Positions 47,476 through 59,286 of a DNA stretch of 64,000 bases are shown here, one piece after another (position 1 is the stretch's first letter; each line of letters begins with the position of its first letter). Position numbers and translations under genes: made by a program. Under the pieces are notes generated by a model. The model was not told the origin of the DNA. It searched no databases and saw only the letters and a program-made list of their open reading frames with translations. The DNA is from Hippopus hippopus (Eukaryota; Mollusca; Bivalvia; Cardiida; Cardiidae), in the NCBI GenBank assembly GCA_946811185.2, contig OX328097.1:30651627-30715626 (forward strand). Direction: 5' to 3'.

Positions 47476-48356
47476 ACCCTTCAATATCCACACTAATATC
47501 CGGAACAAAATGTATCCGGTTATGTGTACCTTTCATCACAACAAAATTAAACGCATTTCTTTCGTTAGTTGTGCCTGTAAAACTTTTCCGTAAATTATGA
47601 AATATTAAATAAGTAACCTTAAAAACTACCTTGTGCATGTGCATAACAAACTTAGTAAATATTCTCTTCAGTTGCCCATGTTTACATTCACCTCAGTTTC
47701 CCAACCTCCACACAAAATTTCATGTCCAACTGTGCGATAAAGAATAATTTATGTAGAGCTCCGCCCCTATATGCATAGTTCATTAAGTAAATCGGACCAA
47801 TAACCCTCGCTGCCACTGTATCGTCCCTTTACCAAACATATCCGAGCTTTAACGCCCCACTCCAGAATGAAGTCTTATGAAACATTGTGGGAAAAGGAGA
47901 AAACCATTTTATCATCTGTCTTCCAAAGTGTTTTGTGTACATTCAACCCTATCCCCTTTTGTCGTCTCCTATCATCCCATTCATGGTGTCTACAGGTAGA
48001 TCAAAAGCAGAGGATGTCCAGTATTTCGTCAGACATTGTGATTAATCCTTTAACCCTTGAAACGAATAGATCAAGGTTCTGAGAAAGACATTCAGATATT
48101 TTTTGTCTAAATAGATGGTAAAGTTCCTGTTTTTCCTCGTTTTATTTCTAGGAAAAACATTGAGAAAATGCTTGTCACCACTTTTTTAACCCTTTCACAG
48201 GCAATTTACAATAATTTAAGTCATTTTCAATTTGTTATCTGCAATCAATGCTTTCAATTTGGGCAAGTCTAAAATTTTGTTGACTGGTAAAGGGCTAATT
48301 TGTAAAAAGCAAACTTGTCTAAATTCGTACACTAATCAGTTTCATGAATTTTTAGT

Positions 48357-48592
48357 GAACCCCTTTATGAAAGTATCCCGTGCTTTAACAAATCTATCGA
48401 ACGAGGATGTTGAAAACGTTGAGTAAGAAGCAAATGCTGTTAATTAGTGTTTTCTTCCTATCCCACAGCATATTACTATTTCAAAGACATTTCCCATCAT
48501 TTGAGCCACATTTAATTAATCTGTCATCTGCAAACGCTTGATCAATATTTACACATCTGAAATTTTGTAGTCTGATAAATAAATGGTTAAGT
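48357..48592 (+). mobile_element. Family A MITE, diverged
   Basis: GAACCCCTTTATGAAAGTATC to AATAAATGGTTAA. Confidence 0.55.
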
Positions 48593-48599
48593 AAAGTTA

Positions 48600-49140
48600 A
48601 ACACCTGATGAGATATTGAACAGACTACAAACTATGATCAGTCTTAACTTACTAGCGAACTGAAGTAGCTGCACTAAACACAGATTTGTCTTTTAAATAT
48701 TTCGTTAAAGTTTTGACGAACACTTCATGGTACAAAAAACCCGTTCCCAAGTATTCTCTATAAAGGAGATTCTGTGTAAAGTTTAGGCATATGACGAAAG
48801 CAAAGGCTCATGCTTTTTGAGACGAGTATAAATTCTCAACTCTACCGAAAAGGTTGCAAAAAATAAAGCAACTTTTTATGGTAAACTACTTTAGAAATGT
48901 GTTCGTCGAATATATATCTCACACGATTAGTAAAGAATTTTGTTCTTTATCGACATCACGCACAAATTTGTGTACTATCGAAATACTTGCTGTGGTCAAT
49001 CGAGGTTACGAAAACCTCCGGGGGCTAATAGCCACAATCAAAGTACCCATGATGACTTGGATACGTCGCGAGTCTAGTACGTTTACCAGGTGTAGAAGTC
49101 ATAAACTTTCAGAGAAAAACGAGTCAGTTTGCAAGTATTT
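48600..49140. other. Non-coding stretch
   Basis: Unique-looking; CCTCCGGGGGCTAATAG near 49015 is locally GC-rich. No exon supported. Confidence 0.4.
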
Positions 49141-49141
49141 G

Positions 49142-49446
49142 ATTGATTGAATTTGTGTTTATTTATCGTCGCCACCGGTTGCCCATATGGGCGACGCCCC
49201 CTGAAGGCTGTTAGTATTGTTACGGGGGATAGTGCAGATACAGGACGAAATCCATCTTAAGTTACGCCTGGTTCTTTTACGTGCTCGGTGTATAGCACCG
49301 TCACACGGACCTCGGTTTAACGTCTCATCCGAAAGACTATTAGTAATTTTAGATGGCCAGCCGTGGGGATCGAACCCACACCCTCAAGTGACTCGAAACA
49401 TCACGTTCACGAATCGTACGCTCTACCTATTGAGCTATGCGGGCTG
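49142..49446 (-). repeat. tRNA-derived SINE
   Basis: On the minus strand the head has Pol III boxes: A-box TAGCTCAATAGGTAGAGC and B-box GTGGGTTCGATCCCCAC. The tail ends in TTGATTGATTG repeats at 49140. The tRNA-like part lacks a good anticodon stem, so it is not a working tRNA. Confidence 0.8.
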
Positions 49447-49759
49447 GTCAATTGCAAGTATTTCAACGTATTCATTAAGATAAATGTAGATCTATGTAAT
49501 TTTTCTACGGGTTGTTTGAATGTTTTAATTTCCTATTATGACACATATCTAACAGGAAAATAAAGTTCAATAGATTTATTGGAATTTTATGGGCCGGTTT
49601 AAAAGAACATACATGTAGACTTTAATAATATAGATCTACTTTTTATGGTTGAAATCAGTTTTGGAATGAAGGTCACGATGAGACTGCAGACCTGTATGTG
49701 CAAGCTGATTTTATCTACATTTTCGACAAAATAGTCTACTTGGATCCATTATAGCGTAT

Positions 49760-49972
49760 AGTTTAACTGTTTACCAGACGACAAAACTTTATACTGGTCC
49801 AAACTGAGACTGTTGGCGCAGACGAAAAAGTAAATGTTGCTCAGATAATGGAGTTCGTCTTCGAAAGGGAAGAAAAATATTGCTAACCAGTATTTTCTCC
49901 TTTTCCCACAATGCTTTAAACAGATTTTTTTCCCCTCAAGAATCATAAAACGCGTTTTAGTAAAGGATTAAT
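49760..49972 (-). mobile_element. Family A MITE
   Basis: TTAACTGTTTACCAGACGAC to TTTTAGTAAAGGATTAA. Confidence 0.75.
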
Positions 49973-50027
49973 AGACCTATGTGTTCTGCGCCATTACATA
50001 TAGACACCGAAAAATACGTATGAAGAT

Positions 50028-50250
50028 TTACCCTTTAAGAGTCATACGCAAAACAGTTTTCTTTTTTTCGAGCGGAGATCTATATCAGACTGCATAGAAC
50101 ACGCATTCTGATCTGAATCTACACCACCCGCTTGTTTAGTCAAGCCAGTGAGATAAACTTTCATTCTGAAGGTCAGTGGATTTTATTTTCAGACATCAGA
50201 ACAGAACAGAACAGAAAGAGGTCGAGCTTATGTATGTAGCACTGAAAGAG
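50028..50250 (+). mobile_element. Family C MITE, diverged
   Basis: GAGATCTATATCAGACTGCA, ATTCTGATCTGAATCTACAC; an ACAGA triplet repeat follows at 50200. Confidence 0.55.
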
Positions 50251-50442
50251 TTAAAAAGTTAATGATTCGTGACTGTGCGAAAGATCTTTAGAAAAAATAA
50301 GGCAATATTTCATAACAGCTTGATTTATTCACAAAAGTGCCTCTAAGTTAAATTTCATTGACCTTATATCACACAAATACAAGTTTAAACGATCAAAAAG
50401 AATTTGTTTGTATGTTTTAAGCGTTTAACACCCCTTTTAACT

Positions 50443-50652
50443 CGTAGGTTGCTAAGTGCGGCTAAGGACATTTTGCGGACAGCGTAGATAGAGTTCAGAC
50501 TGCACAGAACGAGTTGTCTGATCTTGAATCTACACTGTCCGATCAGGATATGTCTGTCTCCAAAAGTACTTTTTTTTTAAAATGGAAAAATCTTGGTTTT
50601 TACTTTGGGCTTGAAAGTTTCATTTCAGTTATTTAGCAGAATAAGGTTTAAC
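50443..50652 (+). mobile_element. Family C MITE
   Basis: GGTTGCTAAGTGCGGCTAAG, TTGCGGACAGCGTAGATAG, CAGACTGCACAGAACG, GATCTTGAATCTACACTGTC and AATAAGGTTTAA. Confidence 0.75.
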
Positions 50653-50671
50653 AGTGTTGCACTTACATGAC

Positions 50672-50937
50672 TGAGCCATGCTCTGGCAAAAGGGGGCTTG
50701 ATGCATCTCCGTGATGCATGATATCTAGCAATTCATCACATGTTCATGGATCCATAAAATCCATTTTGTCCACCAATTGACTGAGTCATAAGGTAGACTG
50801 GTCCTTGGACATAAAGAGAATTGACCAATAGCGAAAAGTTTCGGCCCAGGTCAGCCTGCGCGGACTGCGCAGGCTGACCTGGGTCGATACTTTTCGCAGA
50901 TGCATTAAGCCCCCTTTTCACAGAGCACGGCTCATGT
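50672..50937 (+). mobile_element. Family B MITE, full copy
   Basis: Inverted ends GAGCCATGCTCTGGCAAAAG and GAGCACGGCTCAT; central perfect palindrome CCCAGGTCAGCCTGCGCGGAC / GACTGCGCAGGCTGACCTGGG; ends also share GGGGGCTTAATGCATCT. Confidence 0.85.
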
Positions 50938-51253
50938 ATATTGCAAGGACAGCTCAGTGACTCACGTGTTTTCTAGCTCCCATCAGTCATCGGCGCTCTT
51001 CAGAGCCCTTTCAAATGGAAGATCAAACCCAGAACCCTTTGGTTACGGCGACCCCGTCCGTGAAGGAGACAGCAAGCAAAACATTGACAGGAAAGGAGAA
51101 ATCGGCAGAAATATGCAATCAGTACATTTCCTTTTTATGTTTTCCATACAGATCCTTTTGGTATTGTCCATATTGAAATAGTTTGCAGACGACAAATTAA
51201 ATGTGGGTCATATTATGAGATTGATATTTAAACGGTTAACATTTACAAATGTT

Positions 51254-51500
51254 GATTTATTAATTGAATGGTGTTTTACGCCGATTTCAACATTATCTCA
51301 GTCATATCACGGCGACAGCTCACATATTCATGTGTCCAGGGTTTCACAGGTACTAGGTTGGGGCTTTGACATGGCTTGCCCAAGGACCCTACCCCCTCCA
51401 AAAAAAAAAAAAAACAAAAGTGTTTCCAGTGAGGCTCGAACAGGGGGGCTTCAGTTGCGAGTCATGTACTTTACCACTGAGCCATTCTGGACCCCCTAGC
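51254..51500 (-). repeat. Second-type SINE copy
   Basis: TTTTACGCCGATTTCAACATT and TCATATCACGGCGACAG tail side; GAGGCTCGAACAGGGGGGC and TTTACCACTGAGCCATTC tRNA-like head. Same type at 63192 and, diverged, at 36400. Contains an A14 run. Confidence 0.7.
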
Positions 51501-51866
51501 ACTGATGAAGATTTTGTAGATGCAAAACTGTGATATTATCGAAACGCTGCGTAATTTAATGGCTATTAAAAAAAAACTATGCGGGGATGGGCATAAAGGG
51601 GAAAAATCTGATAAAACACAGGAACTTAGGTGAGATTCGAAGTTTTACCACCTTTTCAGTGCCATTTTCTACAAATTAAAAGAATAAACTTTGACTTGAT
51701 TGTAGTAAATATACCGTGGTTTATGGGGTTATGATTTCATTGAACTATATAGAATAGCGTTTTATGTGTTGTATGAGTTCAGGGTTGGTCAAGGAGAAAA
51801 TATATTTTCTTGTCTGAATAACTGAAATTTATTTCAGTTTTTCCCTTTACCACACAGTCCCAAGTG

Positions 51867-52105
51867 TTAACTCTGTACCAAACGACAAAATTTTGGACTG
51901 GACAAAATTGAAAGCATTTTGCAGACGACAAATTAGATGTTTGCTAAATTGGTGATTTCTGTCTCTCATAGGGTAAAAAAGATTGAGGGAAAAGGAGAAA
52001 ATGCCGGTAACCGGCATATTCTCCTTTTCCATCAATGTTTTCAAAAGGTTTTTTTTTTTTTTTTCGGGGTCGTTAAAAGTTAAGACTGTGTTGTGTAGGG
52101 TTAAA
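51867..52105 (-). mobile_element. Family A MITE
   Basis: TTAACTCTGTACCAAACGAC to GTTGTGTAGGGTTAA; palindrome AATGCCGGTAACCGGCAT. Confidence 0.85.
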
Positions 52106-52300
52106 TTTCCTGACCAAGAAGGCATTTGAAAAGATTTAAATAGGATAAATGCTCGTGGCCACCATTTTCTCCTCTATTGACAGTGTTTTCTACCCTTTTC
52201 TTGACAAATTTCATTATTAGGTCACATTTAATTTGTCGTCTGCTAATATTCTGAATTTGGCCGAGACTAAAATAAAATTTTGTCGTCTGGTAAAGAATTG
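52104..52300 (+). mobile_element. Family A MITE, diverged
   Basis: Abuts the previous copy; AATTTGTCGTCTGC and TCTGGTAAAGAATT at the right. Confidence 0.6.
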
Positions 52301-52436
52301 GACATTTATTATACAAATACATGTACGATTTTTCACACCCCTGTCGTCGACTACAGTTTGATAAAGTAGGCCTTACAAAGTAACGTCCCAATCGTAGAAT
52401 AGGAAAAAAATGAACGGACTGGAACCCTGACTAGCA

Positions 52437-52605
52437 CATGCTGACATGAGTCAAAACGTTTGCTTTTTGTTAATTTTCTGCATGTCAAAGGACCATTCTA
52501 CCTCTAGATCCAGTCGATTGTTAGGCTAAATAGATTCTATAGATTCATAATTATTTGATGACTTGGTCGGTAACATGCACCACGGAGATGCCTTAAACTC
52601 TCTTA
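52437..52605 (-). mobile_element. Family B MITE, partial copy
   Basis: Retains ATGCTGACATGAGTC, TTCTGCATGTCAAAGGACCA and CATGCACCACGGAGATGC. Confidence 0.6.
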
Positions 52606-52636
52606 CCCTAGAGTGCTGCTCGTATATACATAATTG

Positions 52637-52900
52637 AGCCGTGCTCTGGCAAAAGGGGGCTTAATGCATCTCCGTAATCTATCATACCAAGAAAGCCATC
52701 ACATACTTATGGATCCATAATAGCCACGTTTTTTAACAACCGACTCAATCACGAGGTAGACTGATCCTTTGACATGCAGAAAATCGACCAAAAGCGAAAA
52801 GTTTCGGCCCAGGTCAGCCTGCGCGGACTGCGCAGGCTGACCTGGGTCGAAACTTTTCGCAGATGCATTAAGCCCCCTTTTCACAGAGCGCGGCTCATAT
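52637..52900 (+). mobile_element. Family B MITE, full copy
   Basis: GAGCCGTGCTCTGGCAAAAG left, GAGCGCGGCTCAT right, perfect central palindrome as at 50672. Confidence 0.85.
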
Positions 52901-52913
52901 AAATTTCCCCTCT

Positions 52914-53120
52914 TAACCCAATGGCTGCTAAGCGCGACTCAATGACCTTTTGCGGACAGCGTAGATCAAGAGCAGACTGCACAGAAAGTGCAGTCTGATC
53001 TTGGATCTACACTGTCCGGTAGGGAGATATTGTTCGTTCCAAACATGCCCTTGAAATAGAAAAAAAAAGTTGTATATTATTCGCTTAAAAGTGTCATTTC
53101 ACTTACTAAGCTGGATAACG
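52914..53120 (+). mobile_element. Family C MITE
   Basis: TTAACCCAATGGCTGCTAAG, TTGCGGACAGCGTAGATC, GCACAGAAAGTGCAGTCTGA, GATCTACACTGTCCG. Confidence 0.8.
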
Positions 53121-53271
53121 GTTATCATTTTCTTCCCGTTTTGTTACTCATAACATTAAAATTTAATAATCAATTTATTTTATTTCCCTGAAATATTTTA
53201 TACTTATTTCCAAAAGGGTTTCACTTATATAGACGGATTAACCGATTGACACCAGAAACAACTTGATTCTA

Positions 53272-53480
53272 AACAATAGACTGCTAAGCGCCACAAGACG
53301 GCCTTTTTAGGACAGTGTACATCAAGATTAGGCTGCACAGAACGTGCAGTCTAATCTTAGATCTACACTGTCTGACAAGGAAATGTTTTCCCCCAAAACT
53401 GACCGAAATAACAACAATTAGGTTTTTACTATCGGCTTTTAAGTTTCATTTAACATATTCAGCAGGTTAAGAGTGAAACA
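53272..53480 (+). mobile_element. Family C MITE
   Basis: GACTGCTAAGCGCCACAAGA, GACAGTGTACATCAAGATT, GCACAGAACGTGCAGTC, TCTTAGATCTACACTGTC. Confidence 0.75.
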
Positions 53481-53607
53481 GATTAAGGACTATCAAGATA
53501 CAAAAGCTATCATTTAAAACTATTTGCGAAAATACATATATTGCGGTTGAATTGTAAAATTGCTAGTTATGATCAATTTGCCCTTTTGTTACATACATAC
53601 ATGTAGT

Positions 53608-53757
53608 TTTCAAGAGTGGTCCACTGCCAATCGTCACAAGTCGGCCGTTTCCGTACCTACATCTAACTTGATCAACGGATCACCCGAGGTTTGCCGAATG
53701 GTCCGCTGCAAGAAGGGGGAGAAATATTGCCATGAAGAAAAAAACGAAAGGATTTAA
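53608..53757 (+). CDS. Candidate terminal exon
   Basis: After TTTTCAAG, an open frame with EWSTANRHKSAVSVPTSNL then CRMVRCKKGEKYCHEEKNE and stop. GC-richer than its surroundings and not part of a recognised repeat. Partner exons not found. Confidence 0.25.
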   Translation, partial: FQEWSTANRHKSAVSVPTSNLINGSPEVCRMVRCKKGEKYCHEEKNERI

Positions 53758-53794
53758 TATAACACGTCTTGCATGGCTGGAGATATCTCTTAGT

Positions 53795-53960
53795 CTTTAC
53801 CCTTTAATAAACAATCTGTGTTTTCACAGTACTGAGAAAGAAGGCATCTGAAAGCAGTGTTGGAAAAGGAGAAAATGCTGGTAACCAGCATTTTCTCCTT
53901 TTCCCACAGTGCATTCAAAATTTCTTTTTTTCCCGAAAAAAAAATCTCAGGGTGTCAAGA
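53795..53960 (+). mobile_element. Family A MITE, 5' half and palindrome
   Basis: TTTACCCTTTAATAAACAATC; AATGCTGGTAACCAGCATT. Confidence 0.7.
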
Positions 53961-53974
53961 CACTTTTGTAGATC

Positions 53975-54285
53975 CTAGATATGAACGCGCAACATCCTAA
54001 GCTTGATGTTGATGTACGCTGTCCGCAAAAACATGCCGGGTCGTGCTTTAGTAGCCTAATGTATAACTCTATGAGTGCCAAATGAACTGGGGAAATTTTT
54101 AATCAAGGAACCCCCCCCCCCCCCAAAAAAAAAAAAAAGAAAATACTGAATTCTGTTTTTGACCAGTATATCTTAACTTAGCGGACAGTATAGATTTCAG
54201 ACCAGACGGCTGTTTTTTGTGCTACATGAGCTCTACCTACTTTGTCCTCAAAGGTGACTTAAGTCATGCCTAGTGCTTTACTCCT
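53975..54285 (+). mobile_element. Two degraded family C pieces around a C/A homopolymer
   Basis: GATGTACGCTGTCCGCAAAAAC (about 54012) and GCGGACAGTATAGATTTCAGAC (about 54180). Confidence 0.45.
54109..54138 (+). repeat. C14/A14 homopolymer block
   Basis: A run of C followed directly by a run of A; likely length-unstable. Confidence 0.85.
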
Positions 54286-54289
54286 TAAC

Positions 54290-54517
54290 CTTTTACCATA
54301 CTTTTCCGAATTTTAACAAACCTGTAGAAGAATGCATTTGAAAACATGGTGGGAAAAGGAGAAAATGCTGGTAACCAGTATTTTCTCCTTTTCCCACAGT
54401 GTTTTTCTACCCTTTCAGAGACAAATTTCACAATTTCAACAAAATTTGATAAGTCGACTGCAAATGCTTTAGAGTTTTGGACAAGTCCAAAATTGTGTCG
54501 TGTGGTAAAGAGTTAAA
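54290..54517 (+). mobile_element. Family A MITE
   Basis: TTAACCTTTTACCATACTTTTC to GTGTGGTAAAGAGTTAA. Confidence 0.85.
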
Positions 54518-54749
54518 GAGTAGAGATAATTTATTTATTTATTCTTTCAAATTTCAAATGGAAGTTTATTGTAAACAACCTTCTTCATACCAATCAACAC
54601 GCGGGCTTTTAACCAGCGCATAAAAACACATTCTACACGTATTTTGAACAACTATTTGAGGGTACCCAACACACGAGGTAAATAGGCACGAAGCAAGATG
54701 ATATTTCTCCATGGTTGATGATATGTAAGATAAAATTCATATCAATTTG

Positions 54750-54975
54750 ATTCCTGTACCAGACGACTTAATTTTTGACGAGCCCATTTTGAAAGCATTT
54801 GCAGACGACAAATCAATTGCGGCTCAAATGATGGGATTTATCTCTGATTGTGTACAAAGCAATGTGGAAAAATGATACAATCCTGGCTACCAGCATTTTC
54901 GGCCTTTTACTTTTTTCCATTAGTCTTCTTCGCCATTAGTCGTTAAAATACTTGAGCATTTGATAAATGTGTAAG
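54750..54975 (-). mobile_element. Family A MITE, diverged
   Basis: TTCCTGTACCAGACGACTTAA, GAAAGCATTTGCAGACGACA. Confidence 0.6.
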
Positions 54976-54981
54976 ATCCTT

Positions 54982-55247
54982 TGAACCATGTTCTGGTAAA
55001 AGGGGGTTTAATGCATCTCCGTGACGCAGTATACCAAGCAACTCATCACGTAACTATGGATCCGTGAGATCCATTTTATCCAACGACCGGCTACATGCTG
55101 AGGTAGAATGGTCCTGTGACATACAGAAAATTCAACGAAAGCAAAAAGTTTTGACCCAGGTCAGCCTGCGCGAACTGCGCAGGCTGACCTGAGTCGATAC
55201 TATTTGCAGATACATTAAGCCCCCTTTTCACAAACCATGGTTTTATA
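54982..55247 (+). mobile_element. Family B MITE, full copy
   Basis: GAACCATGTTCTGGTAAAAG left, CACAAACCATGGTTTTAT right; central palindrome with CGCGAACTGCGCAGG. Confidence 0.8.
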
Positions 55248-55632
55248 TTTAAAACTAATTGTTTTACGACATCCAATTCGGAAGGATGGCAAAATCCCTA
55301 TTTTGAGCGGTAGGAAGTAAAATGTAAACAAAATAATAAAGATCAATAACATTCTTACCATAAAAAAGCATCACGGTCGATAAAGTTTGGATTTTTCGTA
55401 GACAGCAAATCATACCTAGAAAAAGAAAATCCTTCAAATTGTCGAATGTGACAACTTTCTGGAAAGATATAGATAATCAACATGAATCAGTTTTCTGTTA
55501 TGCGAGAATACACGTGAGAATATCGTGGTAAAAAGGAGATGTTGCTTGGTAGGAGCAATGTATCCTTTTCGTTGCTTTTTTTTAAAAAATTGGTTTCCTG
55601 CAAGGCGCGGAATGTAGTCTCGCGAAGTATTT

Positions 55633-55856
55633 GGTTAAACAGTTACCAAACAATTCCATGTATTAACGACCATGATAAGGAATGCTTTGAAAAGATTGTG
55701 GGAAAAGGAAAATATTGCAGGTAACATCATTTTCTCCCTTTTCCACAATATTTTCTAACTTTTCAGTCCCACAGTTGAGCTACAGTTAAATTTTCGTCTG
55801 CAAATGCTTTTAATTTGGACAAGTCTAAAGCTTGCCGTCTGATAAAGAGTTAAAGG
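55633..55856 (+). mobile_element. Family A MITE
   Basis: TTAAACAGTTACCAAACAATTC to CTGATAAAGAGTTAA. Confidence 0.8.
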
Positions 55857-55859
55857 GCT

Positions 55860-56580
55860 GATAAAATATTTATGCAAATATTTCTCTGATTAATGGTATT
55901 GAATGGAACGATTACACCATTTAAAACTTAGAGAGGACTCGGGTTACATGGTTTTGTGTGTAAAATTGAAAGGACATGTTTGGCGTATTTATTATATTGC
56001 AGAAATGTGTTCAGTTGATATACGATTTCACCTGAATTGAATAAATCATATTTGGACACGAAGAGGAGCGTAAATCATACTGCTTTCAGCGTAATCTGGA
56101 ATTGCCAAATAAATATTGGAGATATCAGTTTGATTTAAACCCCTGTTCTTACGGAATTTATTTGCTTTAAACTGATGTTTTTCAGCAAGTGAAAATAAAT
56201 GGGGAATGGACTACCTCATCTAACTGAGTGTCATATGACTTTGTTAACGAGAAAGTATTTCGGACAGTTTGAGTATTAAATCGTTATATATTGTATGAAT
56301 TTACATCATTCCTAGAGATGTCCAGAAGACAGGCATGTACAAATTAGACAATTGTTTGTGCAGAATACAGCTTGTGTCATAAGGTTAATAAGTGCTACAG
56401 AAATTTGTAAAGCAAAAATAAGAAAGATTAAAACTATAAGGTCAGAGGTGCACTCCATAGCAAGAAGTTGGAGATATTTATAGTAAATGAATGAGCGTTA
56501 TACATGACGTCTTGATTGGTCCTTGAATGAAAAGCTACCGCTGAGAAGCGAAGACACTTGATGAAGTTGTAAACAAGTGA
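55860..56580. other. Repeat-free spacer upstream of the Ser/Arg-rich gene
   Basis: No recognised repeat across 720 bp, unusual here; probably contains the promoter of the gene at 56583. A TATTTATAG sequence lies at about 56475. Confidence 0.45.
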
Positions 56581-56582
56581 AA

Positions 56583-57167
56583 ATGGTACAGATGCAATCA
56601 GGTAGCAGGCCCGCAAAGTTAGTGGTTGATCCGAAATATAACCATACCACGAGTGACTCTCGCAAAATGCCGTTTTCAGGTGTGACTATACCTCGGCCAT
56701 TAGTTCGACGGGTGACCATGGACAGCGCTAGACCGAAAATGGCATCGAAAACTACACATATAGATAGGCCAGCGAAACCATCCCAGCCACGACATCACAG
56801 TACAGCCGACTCTACTGCACTAAAAACGACAAAGTCGATTTCATCATCGACCCCAAGGAGTGACTCAAAGCAAAAACAAACGTCTGGATTGGGACTGAAG
56901 TCTATCTTAAAACGAGAATCATCTCTCTATGGTTCAATGTCTTCTGTGCCGGCTGGGTCCAGAGATACCGTACCTTCTGATGTAAGTAGAAGCCCCAGCG
57001 AGTCAAGCAAATCAGCATCGTGTTATCGTCTGCCAAGTAGAGAAAGACCAAAGCTTCGGAAGGCTGTGTCTTTTAGAGATGACAGTGAGCGTTATCATGG
57101 TATTAAGGTGCTTTCACGTCTTGAAAACAGTCAGTTCTGCTCTACTAGGCGGGAAGAGTTCGTTTGA
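56583..57167 (+). CDS. Ser/Arg-rich 194-residue protein with PP1-docking-like motif
   Basis: Uninterrupted frame from ATG at 56583. Low-complexity Ser/Thr/Lys/Arg composition, likely disordered. C-terminal segment LRKAVSFRDD contains KAVSF, matching the RVxF-type protein phosphatase 1 docking pattern; LKSILKRESSLYGS upstream. GC-richer and repeat-free, in contrast to the surroundings. Could be a full single-exon gene or the first coding exon of a larger one; no clear donor seen before the TGA. A family B MITE begins about 90 bp downstream. Confidence 0.55.
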   Translation: MVQMQSGSRPAKLVVDPKYNHTTSDSRKMPFSGVTIPRPLVRRVTMDSARPKMASKTTHIDRPAKPSQPRHHSTADSTALKTTKSISSSTPRSDSKQKQTSGLGLKSILKRESSLYGSMSSVPAGSRDTVPSDVSRSPSESSKSASCYRLPSRERPKLRKAVSFRDDSERYHGIKVLSRLENSQFCSTRREEFV

Positions 57168-57256
57168 CCACCTTGTTAGCGAGACTCGAAATGTGTTCAT
57201 TATAACGCGGTGTTCGTTCTTTATCATTAAACTTTTTTTTTTTCAAATTTCAATTC

Positions 57257-57528
57257 ATAATGAGCCATGCTCTGGCAAAAGGGGGCTTAATGCATCTCCG
57301 TGATCCATGGTATCAAGCAAGCCATCACATAAATATGGATCCATAATATCCACGTCTTTAAAAAGAAATTATCATGAGGTACACTGGTCCTTGTACATAC
57401 AGAAAATTGACCAAATGCGAAAAGTTTCGGCCCATGTCAGCCTGCGCGGACTGCGCAGGCTGACTTGGGTCGATACTTTTCGCAGATGCATTAAGCCCCC
57501 TTTTCACAGAGCGTGCCTCATATATAAT
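57257..57528 (+). mobile_element. Family B MITE, full copy
   Basis: ATGAGCCATGCTCTGGCAAAAG left, GAGCGTGCCTCATAT right; lies about 90 bp downstream of the Ser/Arg-rich gene. Confidence 0.85.
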
Positions 57529-57954
57529 GGGGTAATTTTTTGACGTGAAGAGTCATTGCAATTCTCAAGAAAATGATGTAAATGTAGGCCTGTTCTGATT
57601 ATATGTATATAAAATTGAAAGTCAGTTATTCAAATATGAACAAACCAATTAGCCATAATAACCGTTAAATACAGATTATTAAAGATTATCTCGAAAATAC
57701 TATTTTTTGTATGAAGAGAAGAAATTTATAAGCGTATATGCTTAGTCGGTTCTTCATCTGTTTGTATGCGATAAATGAAAACTTTTTTTGCCCTAGAAAA
57801 AAAGTGCATTGCTAAAAGTAGCATGCAGAGATGCATATCCTTTCCACGCGAAAATTCGAGCTCATCAGCATATACGATAGGTTGCATATGCACGTTGTCA
57901 AAATTTCATCATTGATTGTACAAAGATTTAAGACATAGAGCTAATACCTGTAGA

Positions 57955-58640
57955 ATATCATAAAAAAAGGAATGCCACAGAGTAACTACCTATTACTGTG
58001 GATTAATAACAAACACATAATCATATACCATAGGACAATTACAGAAAGAGTTTAGACAAAGGTTCACCACAGATAGAAAAATCATAAAAAACACGAGCTG
58101 GAAACAAGGTCATTACTTATGGGAAAAAAAATCATAAAAAAGAAAGTGAATACAGGGTTACTACATATACAGCAATCACAGACAGGAATTGTTCACAGAA
58201 TCACCACTTAATAGAATAATCAATAAAGAAGTTGGACACAGAAACGCTAACGATACTGTAGAATTATTATTTTGAAAGAGGGTCAGACACAGGATGACTA
58301 CATGTAGAATAATCATAAAAATGCGATATAAACAGGACCATTTATGGAATAATCATAAAAATGCGTTATAAACAGGACCATTTATGGAATAATAATAAAA
58401 ATACGTTATAAACAGGAGCATTTATGAAATAATCATAGAAATGCGTTATGAACAGGATTATTTATGGAAATTTCATAAAATGCGTTATAAACAGGACAAT
58501 TTATAGAAAATCATAAAAAGGAGACAGACACAGGGATCTTCCTATAGAATATTCATAATTAGACTGTTATTTCAGGTTCGCTACCTATATATACAACAAT
58601 CATAAAAACAATTAGACACAGGGTAACGGCCCAAAGAATG
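57955..58640 (+). repeat. Degenerate minisatellite
   Basis: A core of five about 40-bp units (58308-58507) with AATAATCATAAAAATGCG and TTATAAACAGGACCATTTAT; diverged relatives with ATCATAAAAA and GACACAGGGT extend both ways. Confidence 0.8.
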
Positions 58641-58647
58641 CGTATGC

Positions 58648-58920
58648 GTCATGCTCTGTGAAAAGGGGGCTTAATGCATCTGCAAAAAGTATTCGACTCA
58701 TGCCAGCCTGCGCAGACCGCGCAGGCTGACATGAATCGATACTTTTTGCTATTTGTAAATTTTCAGTGTGTCTAAGAATCATTCTACCTCGGGATTCAGC
58801 TGGTTGTAATACAAACTGGATTTTATGGACTCATAAATATTGGATGACTTGTTTGATGACTTGCTTGGTATAATGTATCACAGAGATGCATTCAGTCCCT
58901 TTTTACCAGAGCATGGCTTA
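58648..58920 (-). mobile_element. Family B MITE, full copy
   Basis: TCATGCTCTGTGAAAAGGGG left, ACCAGAGCATGGCTTAT right; central GCCTGCGCAGACCGCGCAGG. Confidence 0.8.
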
Positions 58921-59286
58921 TTTACAATTTGTTTATTTGGCTCCAGCTTTGCAAATACAATTCTTCACGCTCCTTACAATGTACGAAGGATCTTTTAATA
59001 CATCGTTGGAAAAGCAGAACTATGTGCTTGTAATAAGCACTTTACCATTTTCCGTGTTTTCGGTAGAAAAAAAAAAGAGAGAGAGAGATATTTCTCCTTT
59101 GTATTAATTTGAATAAATTTCGGTTTCTCTAAAAAATACCCTGTACGCTATCGGGTTGAAAGAATTTACATAGGTATGAAATTTCTTTCAAAATGCTTCT
59201 TCATGCATGCAGTAGCACTCGTTTGCCTTATATAACTTTTAACGATGCTTTCAACTGAAGCGGAATGTCGGCTTACTTTAATAGAT

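Noticed and set aside
49358..49446. Functional tRNA gene on the minus strand
   Set aside because: A- and B-boxes are good but no proper anticodon stem or matching acceptor arm, and it is fused to a SINE body and tail.
58308..58507. CRISPR-like or coding repeat
   Set aside because: About 40-bp units with no unique spacers and frequent stops; minisatellite.
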